From contig NZ_NKHF01000087.1 of assembly GCF_002744175.1 (NCBI RefSeq), positions 1-52,079 on the forward strand: 52,079 bases of DNA, written 5' to 3'. Source of the stretch: Pseudoalteromonas piscicida (lineage in GTDB: Bacteria > Pseudomonadota > Gammaproteobacteria > Enterobacterales > Alteromonadaceae). Made by a program: the position numbers and the translations under genes. Shown in pieces: positions 8,711 through 16,752 of the stretch. The stretch's first letter is position 1; the number at the start of each line of letters is the position of its first letter. The notes beneath the pieces are model-generated. The model was given only the letters and a program-made list of their open reading frames with translations. It ran no database searches and had not been told where the DNA came from.

Positions 8711-10105
8711 CTATAATTTGACGTAATTATGGAGCACCCAATCGCAAAGCTTATCTAACCAGGGTTTTGCCGTGTCAAGCGGCCAGCCACAATTGATCCG
8801 CAGATGATCTTGATACAACTCTCGAGTTGTAAATAAGCTACCTTGGCGAATTTCAATCCCGAGTTCAGCTAGCCGTATAGCGAGCGCATCACAATCAATA
8901 TTAGGCAGTTTCAGCCATAATGCCATTCCGCCTTGAGGGGAAGATATTTTACAGCCCTTTGGTAAACGCGATTTCAAATAGGTTTGATAAGCAAAGCAGT
9001 GCGCTGCTAAGGTACGATTAAGCACCCGTAAATGGCGCTGATAATGTCCCGTCTCAATAAAGCGTGATACCGCCAGTTGTAAACATTGATTTGGCATGCC
9101 ATGAAATGCCAGCATAAGTGCTGACACTTGACTTTGATAACGCCCAGCTTCGCACCATCCAACTTGCAAACCCGGCGCTAACGTCTTAGACACAGAGCTG
9201 CACCAAATTACATATCCGGCTTTATCCCACGCCTTTATCGGTAAAGGCATTGTTTGATTATGGCTCAGCTCCCCAAAGACGTCGTCTTCGATAATCGCCA
9301 CCTGATACTGTGCAGCAAAGTCCGCAAGCCATACTTTTTGTTGCACAGATAGACTGTGCCCCGTTGGATTTTGATGGTTTGCCGTAAGCAAGCACGCAGA
9401 TACCCTTTGCGTTGTCACTACCTGTTCTAAAGCTCCTAGATCAAGTCCTTCAGGCGTGGTTGGGATCTCAATCACCTTAAGCTGTAGCGTCGCAAGCAAT
9501 TGCAATAAACCTTGATAACAAGGTGATGGCACCACCACACAATCCCCCGCTCTTGTGACGGCCTGTAATCCCACCATTACGGCTTGAATACATCCACCCG
9601 TCACCACGAGGTTATCAGGGTTCAGCGCCAACCCCTTTTGTTTAAAGTGCTTGGTTAGGTTCTCTCTGAGCGATATCAGCCCCATCGCATCGGGATAATG
9701 AAAATGGTGATACTGGGGTGAATCGAACGCTTGCTTAATAAACTTAGTCAGTCGATTTATAGGCATTAACTCAGGCGCTACCTGCACCGTCGATAGCATC
9801 GTATTGAGCCCCATGACAGAGGGTCTTAACGCACTTTTGGGAGATTTCACTTCACTCTTAAATGTAGCAAAGTCAATGTCGCTATTTTTGGCCTCAGGTT
9901 TACAAATATAAAAGCCTGATTTCTCTTGAGAAGCTAAAAAGCCATTATCCTGTAATTCCTCATAAGTTCTAATGGCGGTACTCATGCTCACGCCATGCTG
10001 CTTGGCAAAGATCCGAAGCGAAGTCATTTTTTCACCGACTTGACGCTCACCGGCGTTTATCTCTGCTATCACCTGCTCACTTAATGTAATAAACTTTCTC
10101 GCCAT
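8711..10105 (-). CDS. MocR-type regulator (GntR DNA-binding domain fused to aminotransferase domain)
   Basis: About 464 residues. Residues 1-75 are a GntR winged helix (GEKMTSLRIFAKQHGVSMSTAIRTYEELQDNG); the remainder is a fold-I aminotransferase-like domain with NHQNPTGHSLS, IIEDDVFGEL and the PLP lysine in SSVSKTLAPGLQVGW. MocR proteins use PLP or an amino-PLP compound as effector. ATG 10105 is favoured over a TTG six codons earlier because AAGGA precedes it. It is divergent from a PLP-dependent decarboxylase, the likely target. ATCTGTA repeats at 10104 and 10134 are possible binding sites. Confidence 0.88.
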   Translation of the reverse strand: MARKFITLSEQVIAEINAGERQVGEKMTSLRIFAKQHGVSMSTAIRTYEELQDNGFLASQEKSGFYICKPEAKNSDIDFATFKSEVKSPKSALRPSVMGLNTMLSTVQVAPELMPINRLTKFIKQAFDSPQYHHFHYPDAMGLISLRENLTKHFKQKGLALNPDNLVVTGGCIQAVMVGLQAVTRAGDCVVVPSPCYQGLLQLLATLQLKVIEIPTTPEGLDLGALEQVVTTQRVSACLLTANHQNPTGHSLSVQQKVWLADFAAQYQVAIIEDDVFGELSHNQTMPLPIKAWDKAGYVIWCSSVSKTLAPGLQVGWCEAGRYQSQVSALMLAFHGMPNQCLQLAVSRFIETGHYQRHLRVLNRTLAAHCFAYQTYLKSRLPKGCKISSPQGGMALWLKLPNIDCDALAIRLAELGIEIRQGSLFTTRELYQDHLRINCGWPLDTAKPWLDKLCDWVLHNYVKL

Positions 10106-10200
10106 CTGTATCCTTAACAACAAAGAATTCTGTATCTGTACTGCATTTTTACTGAAGTTACACTGTAATTCCAGTATTCGTTCACAAATAGGATTGACAG

Positions 10201-11583
10201 ATGACGATGATACACAACCAATGGCAAGCTTTACCCCAATTACTCACTGAGTTTTCTAAACTTACCGAGGCGTTTATACAGTCTAGCAATAGCCGCCCAG
10301 TCGCAGGTCAAGATATTGCTCCGCCCGACCTAACACTCACAGAATCTGGAATTGAATTTGAGTCACTGATAGAGGTTTTTAGTAAACAAGTGGTGCCAAA
10401 CTTAAGCACCAGTACAGGCCCTAGGTATTGGGGATTCGTCACCGGCGGCGCGACACCTATTGCCACCTTTGCCGATTGGCTCGTATCAACCTATGACCAA
10501 AATGTCTCAAAGGGCGATGGTTCTATTGCAACCAATATAGAGCGGCAAGCCATTCGTTGGCTAACCGAATTATTCGACCTGCCTGCAAGCTTTGATGGTC
10601 TGTTTACCACAGGGGCGACAGCGGCAAACTACTTAGGTGCAGTCATAGCACGCCAATTTGCCGGCCATCAACAAGGGATCAATGTGGCAGAGGATGGAGC
10701 CTTCGGTTTAGAAATTGACGTTTTTTGCGCAACGCCCCACGCAAGTATGATTAAAGCGCTTGGTCTTGCAGGCCTTGGCCGCAACCAAATCACTAGAGTC
10801 GCAACGCAAGTAGGCAATGAGGCTACAGATATTGCAGCGCTTGCGTCAGCACTTGCAAAAAGTAACGCCAAAGGAAAGGTTGTCATCGCCAGTGCCGCCA
10901 CGGTTACTGGTACTAATTTTGATGATTTAATTCAGATCCGCAATTTATGCGATAAACACCAAGCTTGGCTGCATGTTGATGCTGCATTTGGCATTTTCGA
11001 GCGTCTAGTTGCGGGCTCAGAAGGCCGCACTAAGGGGCTAGAGTTAGCCGATAGTATCACCTTGGATGCACACAAGTGGCTCAATGTACCATACGACTGC
11101 GGTATTTTTCTCACTCGTCATTTGCACTATTTGGTTGAAAGCTGTGACGTTCCAGCTCCTTACTTAGTCACATCAAAAGCCGACCCTGACTTTTTTTCGA
11201 TGGGTATAGAAAACTCTCGTCGATTTAGAGCACTACCCGTTTGGATGTCATTACTTGCGTATGGTAAAGACGGGATCCGTCAATGGGTAAGCAAAAATAT
11301 TGCGCAAACTAAACAACTTGCAGACTGGTTTGCTGATTCTCCAGACTATGATTTAGTTTATTATGGAGAGTTGAACGTAGTGCTTTTCAAGCCAAGTGGT
11401 AAAGACGACGCAGCGACCACCGCCCTCCTCCATGCCATTAATACGGACGGCCGTATATTTGTCAGCCCTGGGAAGTGGCAAGGGCAAAAAGTGATCCGAG
11501 CAGCCTTGAGCAACTGGCAAACGGAGCAAGTTGATTTAGACATAGCAAAAAGCGCATTAACCGAATTGGCTAGAGCGCTTTAA
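10201..11583 (+). CDS. PLP-dependent group II decarboxylase (aromatic/other L-amino acid decarboxylase-like)
   Basis: A 460-residue fold-I decarboxylase. Key features are TSTGPRYWGFVTGG, LFTTGATAANYLGAVIAR, the WLHVDAAFG motif (Asp for the PLP ring nitrogen) and the Schiff-base lysine in LDAHKWLNVPYDCG. This is the DOPA/tryptophan decarboxylase superfamily; many bacterial members with this N-terminus are poorly characterised and may act on unusual amino acids. The adjacent divergent MocR regulator, itself PLP-binding, suggests control by amino acid or PLP status. The specific substrate cannot be assigned. Confidence 0.87.
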   Translation: MTMIHNQWQALPQLLTEFSKLTEAFIQSSNSRPVAGQDIAPPDLTLTESGIEFESLIEVFSKQVVPNLSTSTGPRYWGFVTGGATPIATFADWLVSTYDQNVSKGDGSIATNIERQAIRWLTELFDLPASFDGLFTTGATAANYLGAVIARQFAGHQQGINVAEDGAFGLEIDVFCATPHASMIKALGLAGLGRNQITRVATQVGNEATDIAALASALAKSNAKGKVVIASAATVTGTNFDDLIQIRNLCDKHQAWLHVDAAFGIFERLVAGSEGRTKGLELADSITLDAHKWLNVPYDCGIFLTRHLHYLVESCDVPAPYLVTSKADPDFFSMGIENSRRFRALPVWMSLLAYGKDGIRQWVSKNIAQTKQLADWFADSPDYDLVYYGELNVVLFKPSGKDDAATTALLHAINTDGRIFVSPGKWQGQKVIRAALSNWQTEQVDLDIAKSALTELARAL

Positions 11584-11600
11584 GATTATAATATTTGAAG

Positions 11601-12443
11601 TTAGCTAACGCTGTGGTTAGGCGCAATACTTTGCGCCAGTTTGCGACTATATTCGTCAAAGTCAGCGTTACTTTGCTCCCCAAGCCCTGCCACGCCATGG
11701 GCAATAAACTTTGGAGGAACAAACAGGTACGTGCGCTTTTTGAATCTCCAATGGCGCACGATATGCTTTGCTTGATGTTTTGTCTCATCCAGCCCAGCCA
11801 AAGAAAACAGATCCTGCCAATCACTTTGTGACTCATTAGGAGAGTCTGCAACGCTTTGTGGTTCAATGCTCAACAGAATAGCCGAGGTTTGCGGCACCCC
11901 CATCAGTAATTCACCAATAAAAAAGATGCTACCGCTGCGGCACAGCTTTTGCTGCTCTTCAGACATTGCTGACTGCTCTGTCGTCTTTGCCCTTTGATAC
12001 TGCATCCCGTTAAACATCGACTTTGCAAAAGGCAACTGTTTTTCAGAAAACTCTCGATTCAAAATGTGCTGGAACAAGGCTTTGCCTAGTGAGTCCCCTA
12101 CCCCATCATGGCTAAAAGTGCCCTCTTCGACATTTGTCTCTATAAATAGCCCTGAATCTGCCAAGATGTTTTTTACAGCTTGGTAGTTAAATATCGAAAA
12201 TGGTTTTCCTGTCACTGGGTTTGTTGTCGAAGTGACCGCTTTGGTCATCGCAGCAAAAAAAACACTGATATCAACAAACGCGCTTTTTAGGTCGACATCA
12301 AAACTTTGAATACTATCAGCCGTCGCACACAACATAATATTACCCGTTTCATTAAACACATAGTGCTTAGTGATTGGAGTATAAATAGGTTGTGGCTTGT
12401 GTGTGGGCGGTGTTTCAGGTTTACTAAACCATTTCGAAAACAT
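11601..12443 (-). CDS. Unrecognised protein, paralogue of its upstream neighbour
   Basis: I do not recognise this 280-residue protein. It has no signal peptide or membrane segment. It shares with the upstream gene (12459-13280) the ordered motifs TGN near residue 35, ISVFFAAMTKA, a DSGLFIE segment, IFFIGELLMG and a C-terminal TYLFVPPKFI, so the two are diverged tandem paralogues. The N-terminus is proline-rich (KPETPPTHKPQPIYTP). GGGAG six bases before the ATG supports the start. It lies 15 bases after its paralogue, in one transcript, and converges on the decarboxylase gene. Function unknown. Confidence 0.7.
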   Translation of the reverse strand: MFSKWFSKPETPPTHKPQPIYTPITKHYVFNETGNIMLCATADSIQSFDVDLKSAFVDISVFFAAMTKAVTSTTNPVTGKPFSIFNYQAVKNILADSGLFIETNVEEGTFSHDGVGDSLGKALFQHILNREFSEKQLPFAKSMFNGMQYQRAKTTEQSAMSEEQQKLCRSGSIFFIGELLMGVPQTSAILLSIEPQSVADSPNESQSDWQDLFSLAGLDETKHQAKHIVRHWRFKKRTYLFVPPKFIAHGVAGLGEQSNADFDEYSRKLAQSIAPNHSVS

Positions 12444-12458
12444 CGTTCACTCCCAACA

Positions 12459-13280
12459 TTAACTGTCCTTTTTAGTCGTTTTACTGGCTGCTGTGGATTG
12501 CGCTGGTGCGGCGATAACACTGCGCATCGACTCAATCAGGTTATTAAATTCAGGGTCAGACATCGCTTCGTTTAGCGATGCGGCTTGCTTAACGAAAGCA
12601 GGAGGTACGAATAAATAAACAGACTTACATAAGTTTAATTGCACGTCCGTATGGCCCCCTTTCAAACAAGGACCGGCTTGCCACACTGATTTGACATCAT
12701 TGGCATCCGCAGAGACAACAATTGGCGCAATAGAAATAGCACCAAGCAGATATTCACAGACAAAAATGATGGTACCAACCTTTTTTTCTTGACTGTCAGT
12801 GTTTGCTGAAATGCTTACAGCAGCTTGCCCCATTCCGGCGATCATATCCATCAACGATTTACCAATAGATGCTAGATTGCCACTTAACCCCAATAAAGTT
12901 TGGATCAGCTGGCTCGATAGCGTGACCCCAGTCTGTTTACTCTCAAACTGAATATTACTCTCTGTCACTTTGACAAAAAGACCTGAGCTTGAAACTAATT
13001 TATTGAGCGCATCATAGTCATATAAACTCGTGCCTGACTCTGCCATCGCTTTGGTTAAAGCAGCAAAAAATACACTCACTTCACCAAACGCGTTTTCAGC
13101 CTCTTGAGGCAATGCGCTACCATTAGCGGTGTTATTGAGCGTACTCGCAATAAATAGGTTGCCCGTTGCATTAACTGCGAACTGTTTCGTGGCTGGGACT
13201 TCATTGCTGTTTGTGGTGGTTAAATTAGCGGCCCTGGTTTGTGCATTACTCACAACTGTACCCGGTTGAGGTGTTGGCAT
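12459..13280 (-). CDS. Unrecognised protein, first of a tandem paralogue pair
   Basis: A 273-residue protein of no family I recognise. The first 35 residues are polar and low-complexity; a conserved block then begins at KQFAVNATGNLFIAS, followed by VSVFFAALTKAM, SSSGLFVKV, a small glycine/alanine/serine-rich helix region (LLGLSGNLASIGKSLMD), TIIFVCEYLLGA and SVYLFVPPAFV. The tail is alanine/threonine/lysine-rich. No secretion signal is visible. AAGGAA seven bases before the ATG supports the start. The repeated VFFAA(L/M)TKA and LFVPP(A/K)F motifs in both copies argue for a real, conserved fold. Confidence 0.7.
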   Translation of the reverse strand: MPTPQPGTVVSNAQTRAANLTTTNSNEVPATKQFAVNATGNLFIASTLNNTANGSALPQEAENAFGEVSVFFAALTKAMAESGTSLYDYDALNKLVSSSGLFVKVTESNIQFESKQTGVTLSSQLIQTLLGLSGNLASIGKSLMDMIAGMGQAAVSISANTDSQEKKVGTIIFVCEYLLGAISIAPIVVSADANDVKSVWQAGPCLKGGHTDVQLNLCKSVYLFVPPAFVKQAASLNEAMSDPEFNNLIESMRSVIAAPAQSTAASKTTKKDS

Positions 13281-13422
13281 ACTCGTTCCTTAGATCTTGA
13301 TCTAGCAGATATTCTTCTTAGTTGATTTAGTGTAGCCGCATTTTAGCTTACATGAAATTTACTTTTGTGATTTATTACAATCCAACTTATGTCGAAAATC
13401 AGCACTAAAATAAATTGAGGAT

Positions 13423-13487
13423 GAAGGAGTTCGCGACACAACGCCATATTGTGCCTATTTTTTTTGCGATGAAGCGCACACTCCTTC
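13423..13487. repeat. Inverted repeat in the 251-base gap before the paralogue pair
   Basis: GAAGGAGT at 13423-13430 is matched by ACTCCTTC at 13480-13487. TTCGCGA also recurs at 13429 and 13485, and a run of eight T residues lies between the arms. It could be a terminator or a degenerate element; nothing else is apparent in 13281-13531 apart from the promoter region of the paralogue pair. Confidence 0.3.
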
Positions 13488-13531
13488 GCGATGATCTGCT
13501 CAATAATTGATGTTGAACACATCAGCGCAAA

Positions 13532-13939
13532 CTAAGGCTGTTTATCAAATACGGTGACGCCTTCTGGGATGGTATACCAGTCTTGCTTTTCACTCACCCA
13601 TGCATGCGCTGTTGGTTGAATAAGGCGAGTATCGTCCAAATTACTTGGTTTAAGTTTAATTGAATTTGGCTCTGCTGGATTAAAGTGGTAAATACGATTG
13701 CCGCAAGTTGGGCAAAACTTGGCTCCGCTAACGTTACCACTGTCAGCTGGGCGCTGCCATTCTCTCATCAGACCCGAAAATTCAATATCGTCTTTATCAA
13801 CAATGGCAGTAATGCTAAATGCGCTGGTTGAGAGTTTTTGGCACGCCTTACAGTGACAGGCGACCACCATTTTAGGTGCTGCTTTTAACGTATAGCTTAC
13901 CTCGCCACATTGGCACGAGCCGTTAATTGGAAATGTCAT
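13532..13939 (-). CDS. GFA family zinc protein (glutathione-dependent formaldehyde-activating-like, CENP-V fold)
   Basis: A 135-residue protein with the complete GFA zinc-ligand pattern: CQCGEV, CHCKACQ, then FCPTCGNRIY. Family members include the Paracoccus S-(hydroxymethyl)glutathione synthase Gfa, but most small stand-alone bacterial members have no proven reaction. AAGGA before the ATG supports the start. It is last in a run of same-strand genes (HIT, membrane protein, GNAT, GFA) with short gaps, so co-transcription is likely. Confidence 0.85.
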   Translation of the reverse strand: MTFPINGSCQCGEVSYTLKAAPKMVVACHCKACQKLSTSAFSITAIVDKDDIEFSGLMREWQRPADSGNVSGAKFCPTCGNRIYHFNPAEPNSIKLKPSNLDDTRLIQPTAHAWVSEKQDWYTIPEGVTVFDKQP

Positions 13940-13952
13940 AAAATATCCTTAC

Positions 13953-14405
13953 TTAAGTTCGGTCTAACCTCATTGGAATGAACCTAATACCGTTTTTCTG
14001 TGCTTCTTGCCCGGTCGCCTGGAAACCTAGAGCAAGATAAAACGATGCTGCATTAAGCGATGAACATAGCGAGATTTGAGCTGCGGTTGTGCTCGCTAAC
14101 ACAGTATCTAATAACTGCCGGCCAACCCCTTTACCTTGAGCTGACTTGGCAACAAATAAATGGGTGAGGTAGTCACCGTCTCTTAATAAAGCAAACCCGA
14201 TCAGCTCACCGTTTATCAACGCCTTGGCACCGACAAAGTTGGCGTTGCACATGACTTGAGTAACTTCAGGTATTATTTCGTTTAGATAAGTATCTTTGCC
14301 AAGCTGCGAGAAATTAGGTAACACGTCAGCCTCTGACACTTCACGCATTAACCTTTCAATGGTATCAGCATCCTCGCCCTGAATAGCCTTAATTGTTACT
14401 TTCAC
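13953..14405 (-). CDS. GNAT family N-acetyltransferase
   Basis: A 150-residue acetyltransferase with the acetyl-CoA binding loop LFVAKSAQGKGVGRQLLDTVL (motif A, Q/R-x-x-G-x-G/A) and the C-terminal NAASFYLALGFQATG segment. GTG 14405 is taken as the start, with AAAGGG about seven bases upstream. It sits between a small membrane protein gene and the GFA gene. The substrate cannot be read from the sequence. Confidence 0.85.
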   Translation of the reverse strand: MKVTIKAIQGEDADTIERLMREVSEADVLPNFSQLGKDTYLNEIIPEVTQVMCNANFVGAKALINGELIGFALLRDGDYLTHLFVAKSAQGKGVGRQLLDTVLASTTAAQISLCSSLNAASFYLALGFQATGQEAQKNGIRFIPMRLDRT

Positions 14406-14421
14406 TTACGACCCTTTTGGT

Positions 14422-14709
14422 TTATTGCGTGCTTACATTTCTGGCAAAAGTTGCACCGAATAAAAAGTGCATCGCTAACAAACTACACACTAACGTACTG
14501 AGACTAAGCTCAAAGGCCCAAAACCATATTGCAAATATCGGGTGTATAACGATAAGCAACCACCAACTCACTCGGCCTACTCTGTATAGAAAGTCATTAT
14601 GTTTTTGCTGAAAGTTTAGTAATCCAAACGCCCATGGAAAAAGTGTCCAAACCAAAGACATGATTAATAACATAGTCACTAACAGTTTGATTAATACTTC
14701 TCCTAGCAT
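14422..14709 (-). CDS. Small membrane protein with three predicted helices
   Basis: A 95-residue hydrophobic protein with segments near residues 5-30, 45-65 and 70-90. GAGGGA precedes the ATG by six bases and lies inside the end of the HIT gene; the start codon abuts the HIT stop, indicating translational coupling. I recognise no family or function. Confidence 0.6.
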   Translation of the reverse strand: MLGEVLIKLLVTMLLIMSLVWTLFPWAFGLLNFQQKHNDFLYRVGRVSWWLLIVIHPIFAIWFWAFELSLSTLVCSLLAMHFLFGATFARNVSTQ

Positions 14710-15099
14710 CTATAGTCCCTCAAGTGACGTACGCAAAACATCTTGAGGTTTAATATTGAGCCCATCGCGTCCAAACGCAAAACTATCTCGTTTGTAGCGA
14801 GGAAAAATGTGCAAGTGATAGTGGCTTAATTCGTTAAAGTGCCCATTATTTTGTACCAAAGTAATACCATCGGGAGAGAACTTGCGCTCAATTCGCACAT
14901 AAAGATCTCGTGCAACCTGGTGGATTTCAGCCAGTACGGATCCTGGGACTTGAATTAGCGTTTCATAAGGGGATTTGGGGCAAATTAAGATATGACCAAA
15001 ATTAACCGGGTCATGATCAGCAAATGCAATAACTTGCTCTGATTCATATACAATAACCGCTTCAATATCTCGAGCAACTATTTGTTCTACAATCGTCAT
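14710..15099 (-). CDS. HIT family hydrolase
   Basis: A 129-residue histidine triad protein. The active-site motif is HYHLHIFPRY (HxHxH) near residues 95-104, preceded by VQNNGHFNELSH and the early FADHDPVNFGHILICPKSP segment. HIT proteins hydrolyse or transfer nucleotidyl groups from dinucleoside polyphosphates, AMP-amines or similar compounds. GGAGAGG upstream supports the start. It heads the HIT/membrane/GNAT/GFA gene run. Confidence 0.9.
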   Translation of the reverse strand: MTIVEQIVARDIEAVIVYESEQVIAFADHDPVNFGHILICPKSPYETLIQVPGSVLAEIHQVARDLYVRIERKFSPDGITLVQNNGHFNELSHYHLHIFPRYKRDSFAFGRDGLNIKPQDVLRTSLEGL

Positions 15100-15275
15100 C
15101 AGCTACCTCTCCTTAACCTGATTACATAGAGTAATGTACCTGAGCCTCCCTCCTACTGCTAGTGATATGTTCTATTTTTTCCTTTCTTAAGTGAATAATT
15201 TTCAAGCCTAAATTCACTCTCAACACATTTAAACCAGTTACATTATTCAATGAATAACTCAACAAGGAATATAAC

Positions 15276-16349
15276 ATGTTAAAAACGTTAGTTACCGTAG
15301 CTTTATTAGCTTCCGGGAGTGCAGCCAGTGCTGCAAATCACGCTGCTACCCACCATGGCGTTCATTATGAAGGACGCGTCCATAAAAACTACGCTGATGG
15401 CAGTGTAAGTTTTAATTGGCCAGGTAGTCAGCTGCATACAAAACTCATCGGACGCGCCTTCCGTATAGAGTTGATGGGCTATGGCGATCAATTCGACGTA
15501 TTGATCAATGGCAAATTCACTAAAAAGCTTAAGACCAACGCGAGTGGGGTCGCTGAGACTTTCACACTATTTGAGAGCGCAAAGACAGAAACCGTCACCA
15601 TTGAACTCGTTAAACGCTGGGAGCACTATGAACACAATACCCAGATCTTAAGTGTTGATGTAGACGGCAAATTGGAATCAATCCTGCGACCACAACCTCA
15701 TATTTTGTTTATCGGCGATTCAATCAGCGCCGGATTTGGCAGCGAGTCCACTCAAAGACAATGTGAATGGAGCGAAATTCTTGATTTGAGTAACGCTCGT
15801 AAAGCGTTTCCATATATAAGCGCCCAGCAGTTGGGAGCTAGTTTTACCCAAGTTTCATACTCAGGTTTAGGCCTAATTCGAAATTGGGGCGGCAATCAAC
15901 CGCATCATACGCTGCGCAGCTATTACGACAAGATGTCAGCAGTGTTTACCGATAACAGTGACTTTGAAGACAAGTTTCCACAGCTTATTGTCATTGAAGT
16001 GGGCACCAATGATTTTAGTACCGATCCAACCCCTGACGAGCCTTGGCAAACTATTGACGAAGTCAAAACACAGTGGGTAGAAACAATGGTCGTTTTCACC
16101 AAACAGCTGCGTGCAAGATATCCTGCGGTCCCCATTATTTATATGCCTCGCCCAGCATATCCATATAATTTTATAATTCCTGCAACAAACGATGCAATTG
16201 CAAGGCTTCACCAGCAAGATGTTGGAAAACTATATAGCCATACATTTGACTCACCATTAGAGGGCTGTGTATGGCACCCCACCGCTTCAGAACATCAAGA
16301 CATTGCAGATAAACTCGTTACCTTTATCAAGCAGCAAACACTTCTTTAA
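15276..16349 (+). CDS. Secreted SGNH esterase, CE2-like (carbohydrate esterase)
   Basis: A 357-residue protein with a signal peptide (MLKTLVTVALLASGSAASAA). An N-terminal jelly-roll-like domain of about 120 residues (GRAFRIELMGYGDQFDVLINGK) precedes an SGNH hydrolase: catalytic Ser in FIGDSISAGFGSES, GTNDFS, and a C-terminal Asp/His region, here CVWHPTASEHQDIA, where WHP carries the catalytic His. The two-domain order is that of family CE2, which deacetylates xylan or other sugars. The usual DWHP Asp is replaced by Val just before WHP, as in CE2 members with a Ser-His dyad. AAGGAA supports the start. It appears monocistronic. Confidence 0.85.
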   Translation: MLKTLVTVALLASGSAASAANHAATHHGVHYEGRVHKNYADGSVSFNWPGSQLHTKLIGRAFRIELMGYGDQFDVLINGKFTKKLKTNASGVAETFTLFESAKTETVTIELVKRWEHYEHNTQILSVDVDGKLESILRPQPHILFIGDSISAGFGSESTQRQCEWSEILDLSNARKAFPYISAQQLGASFTQVSYSGLGLIRNWGGNQPHHTLRSYYDKMSAVFTDNSDFEDKFPQLIVIEVGTNDFSTDPTPDEPWQTIDEVKTQWVETMVVFTKQLRARYPAVPIIYMPRPAYPYNFIIPATNDAIARLHQQDVGKLYSHTFDSPLEGCVWHPTASEHQDIADKLVTFIKQQTLL

Positions 16350-16752
16350 GCAAGTGTTCAACGTTATTCAGTGAGCTTAGGTTCGCCGTACTGAATAACA
16401 CGACTCATTTACAAACTTTCACACTACTTTTTGTGCAACAATACACAACAAACCAATACACTCCTTTGCCCTAAAGAGACGAGTAAATAGTAATAGTTTT
16501 TATTTTCATCACCCTGCACCTATTGAGATTTATCTCTTTTCAACACCTGAAGCTTCTACCCTAAACGTACAAGGTTAATTTTGTTTATCACAACAAAAAG
16601 CGCTTAGAAAAACATTTTGACAACGATGTCCCTCTTTTCAAATACGCAAAAACATGATTAAGATCGCTACGTTATAACATTTTTAAAGTGATCATTTGTG
16701 TCGAACAAATGATGGTTCTTTTCACATTCGTTTTTGCAGTTGGAATAACAAA
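16350..16752 (+). promoter_or_regulatory. 403-base leader region of the TonB receptor operon
   Basis: No gene is apparent. A TTGACA box at 16617-16622 is followed at 17 bases by only a weak -10 (CAAATA), while TATAAC at 16673-16678 is a better -10 without a good -35. The latter overlaps TATAACATTT, which matches one half of the gammaproteobacterial Zur box, but the second half is missing. No convincing Fur box was found. Regulation is therefore unresolved. Confidence 0.3.

Noticed and set aside
16671..16684. Possible Zur box (TATAACATTTT) before the TonB receptor
   Set aside because: Only the right half matches the gammaproteobacterial Zur consensus; the left half agrees at 4 of 11 positions. 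It may simply be a -10 element.
16440..16752. Search for a Fur box upstream of the TonB receptor
   Set aside because: No segment resembles GATAATGATAATCATTATC well enough to call; iron regulation cannot be claimed from sequence.
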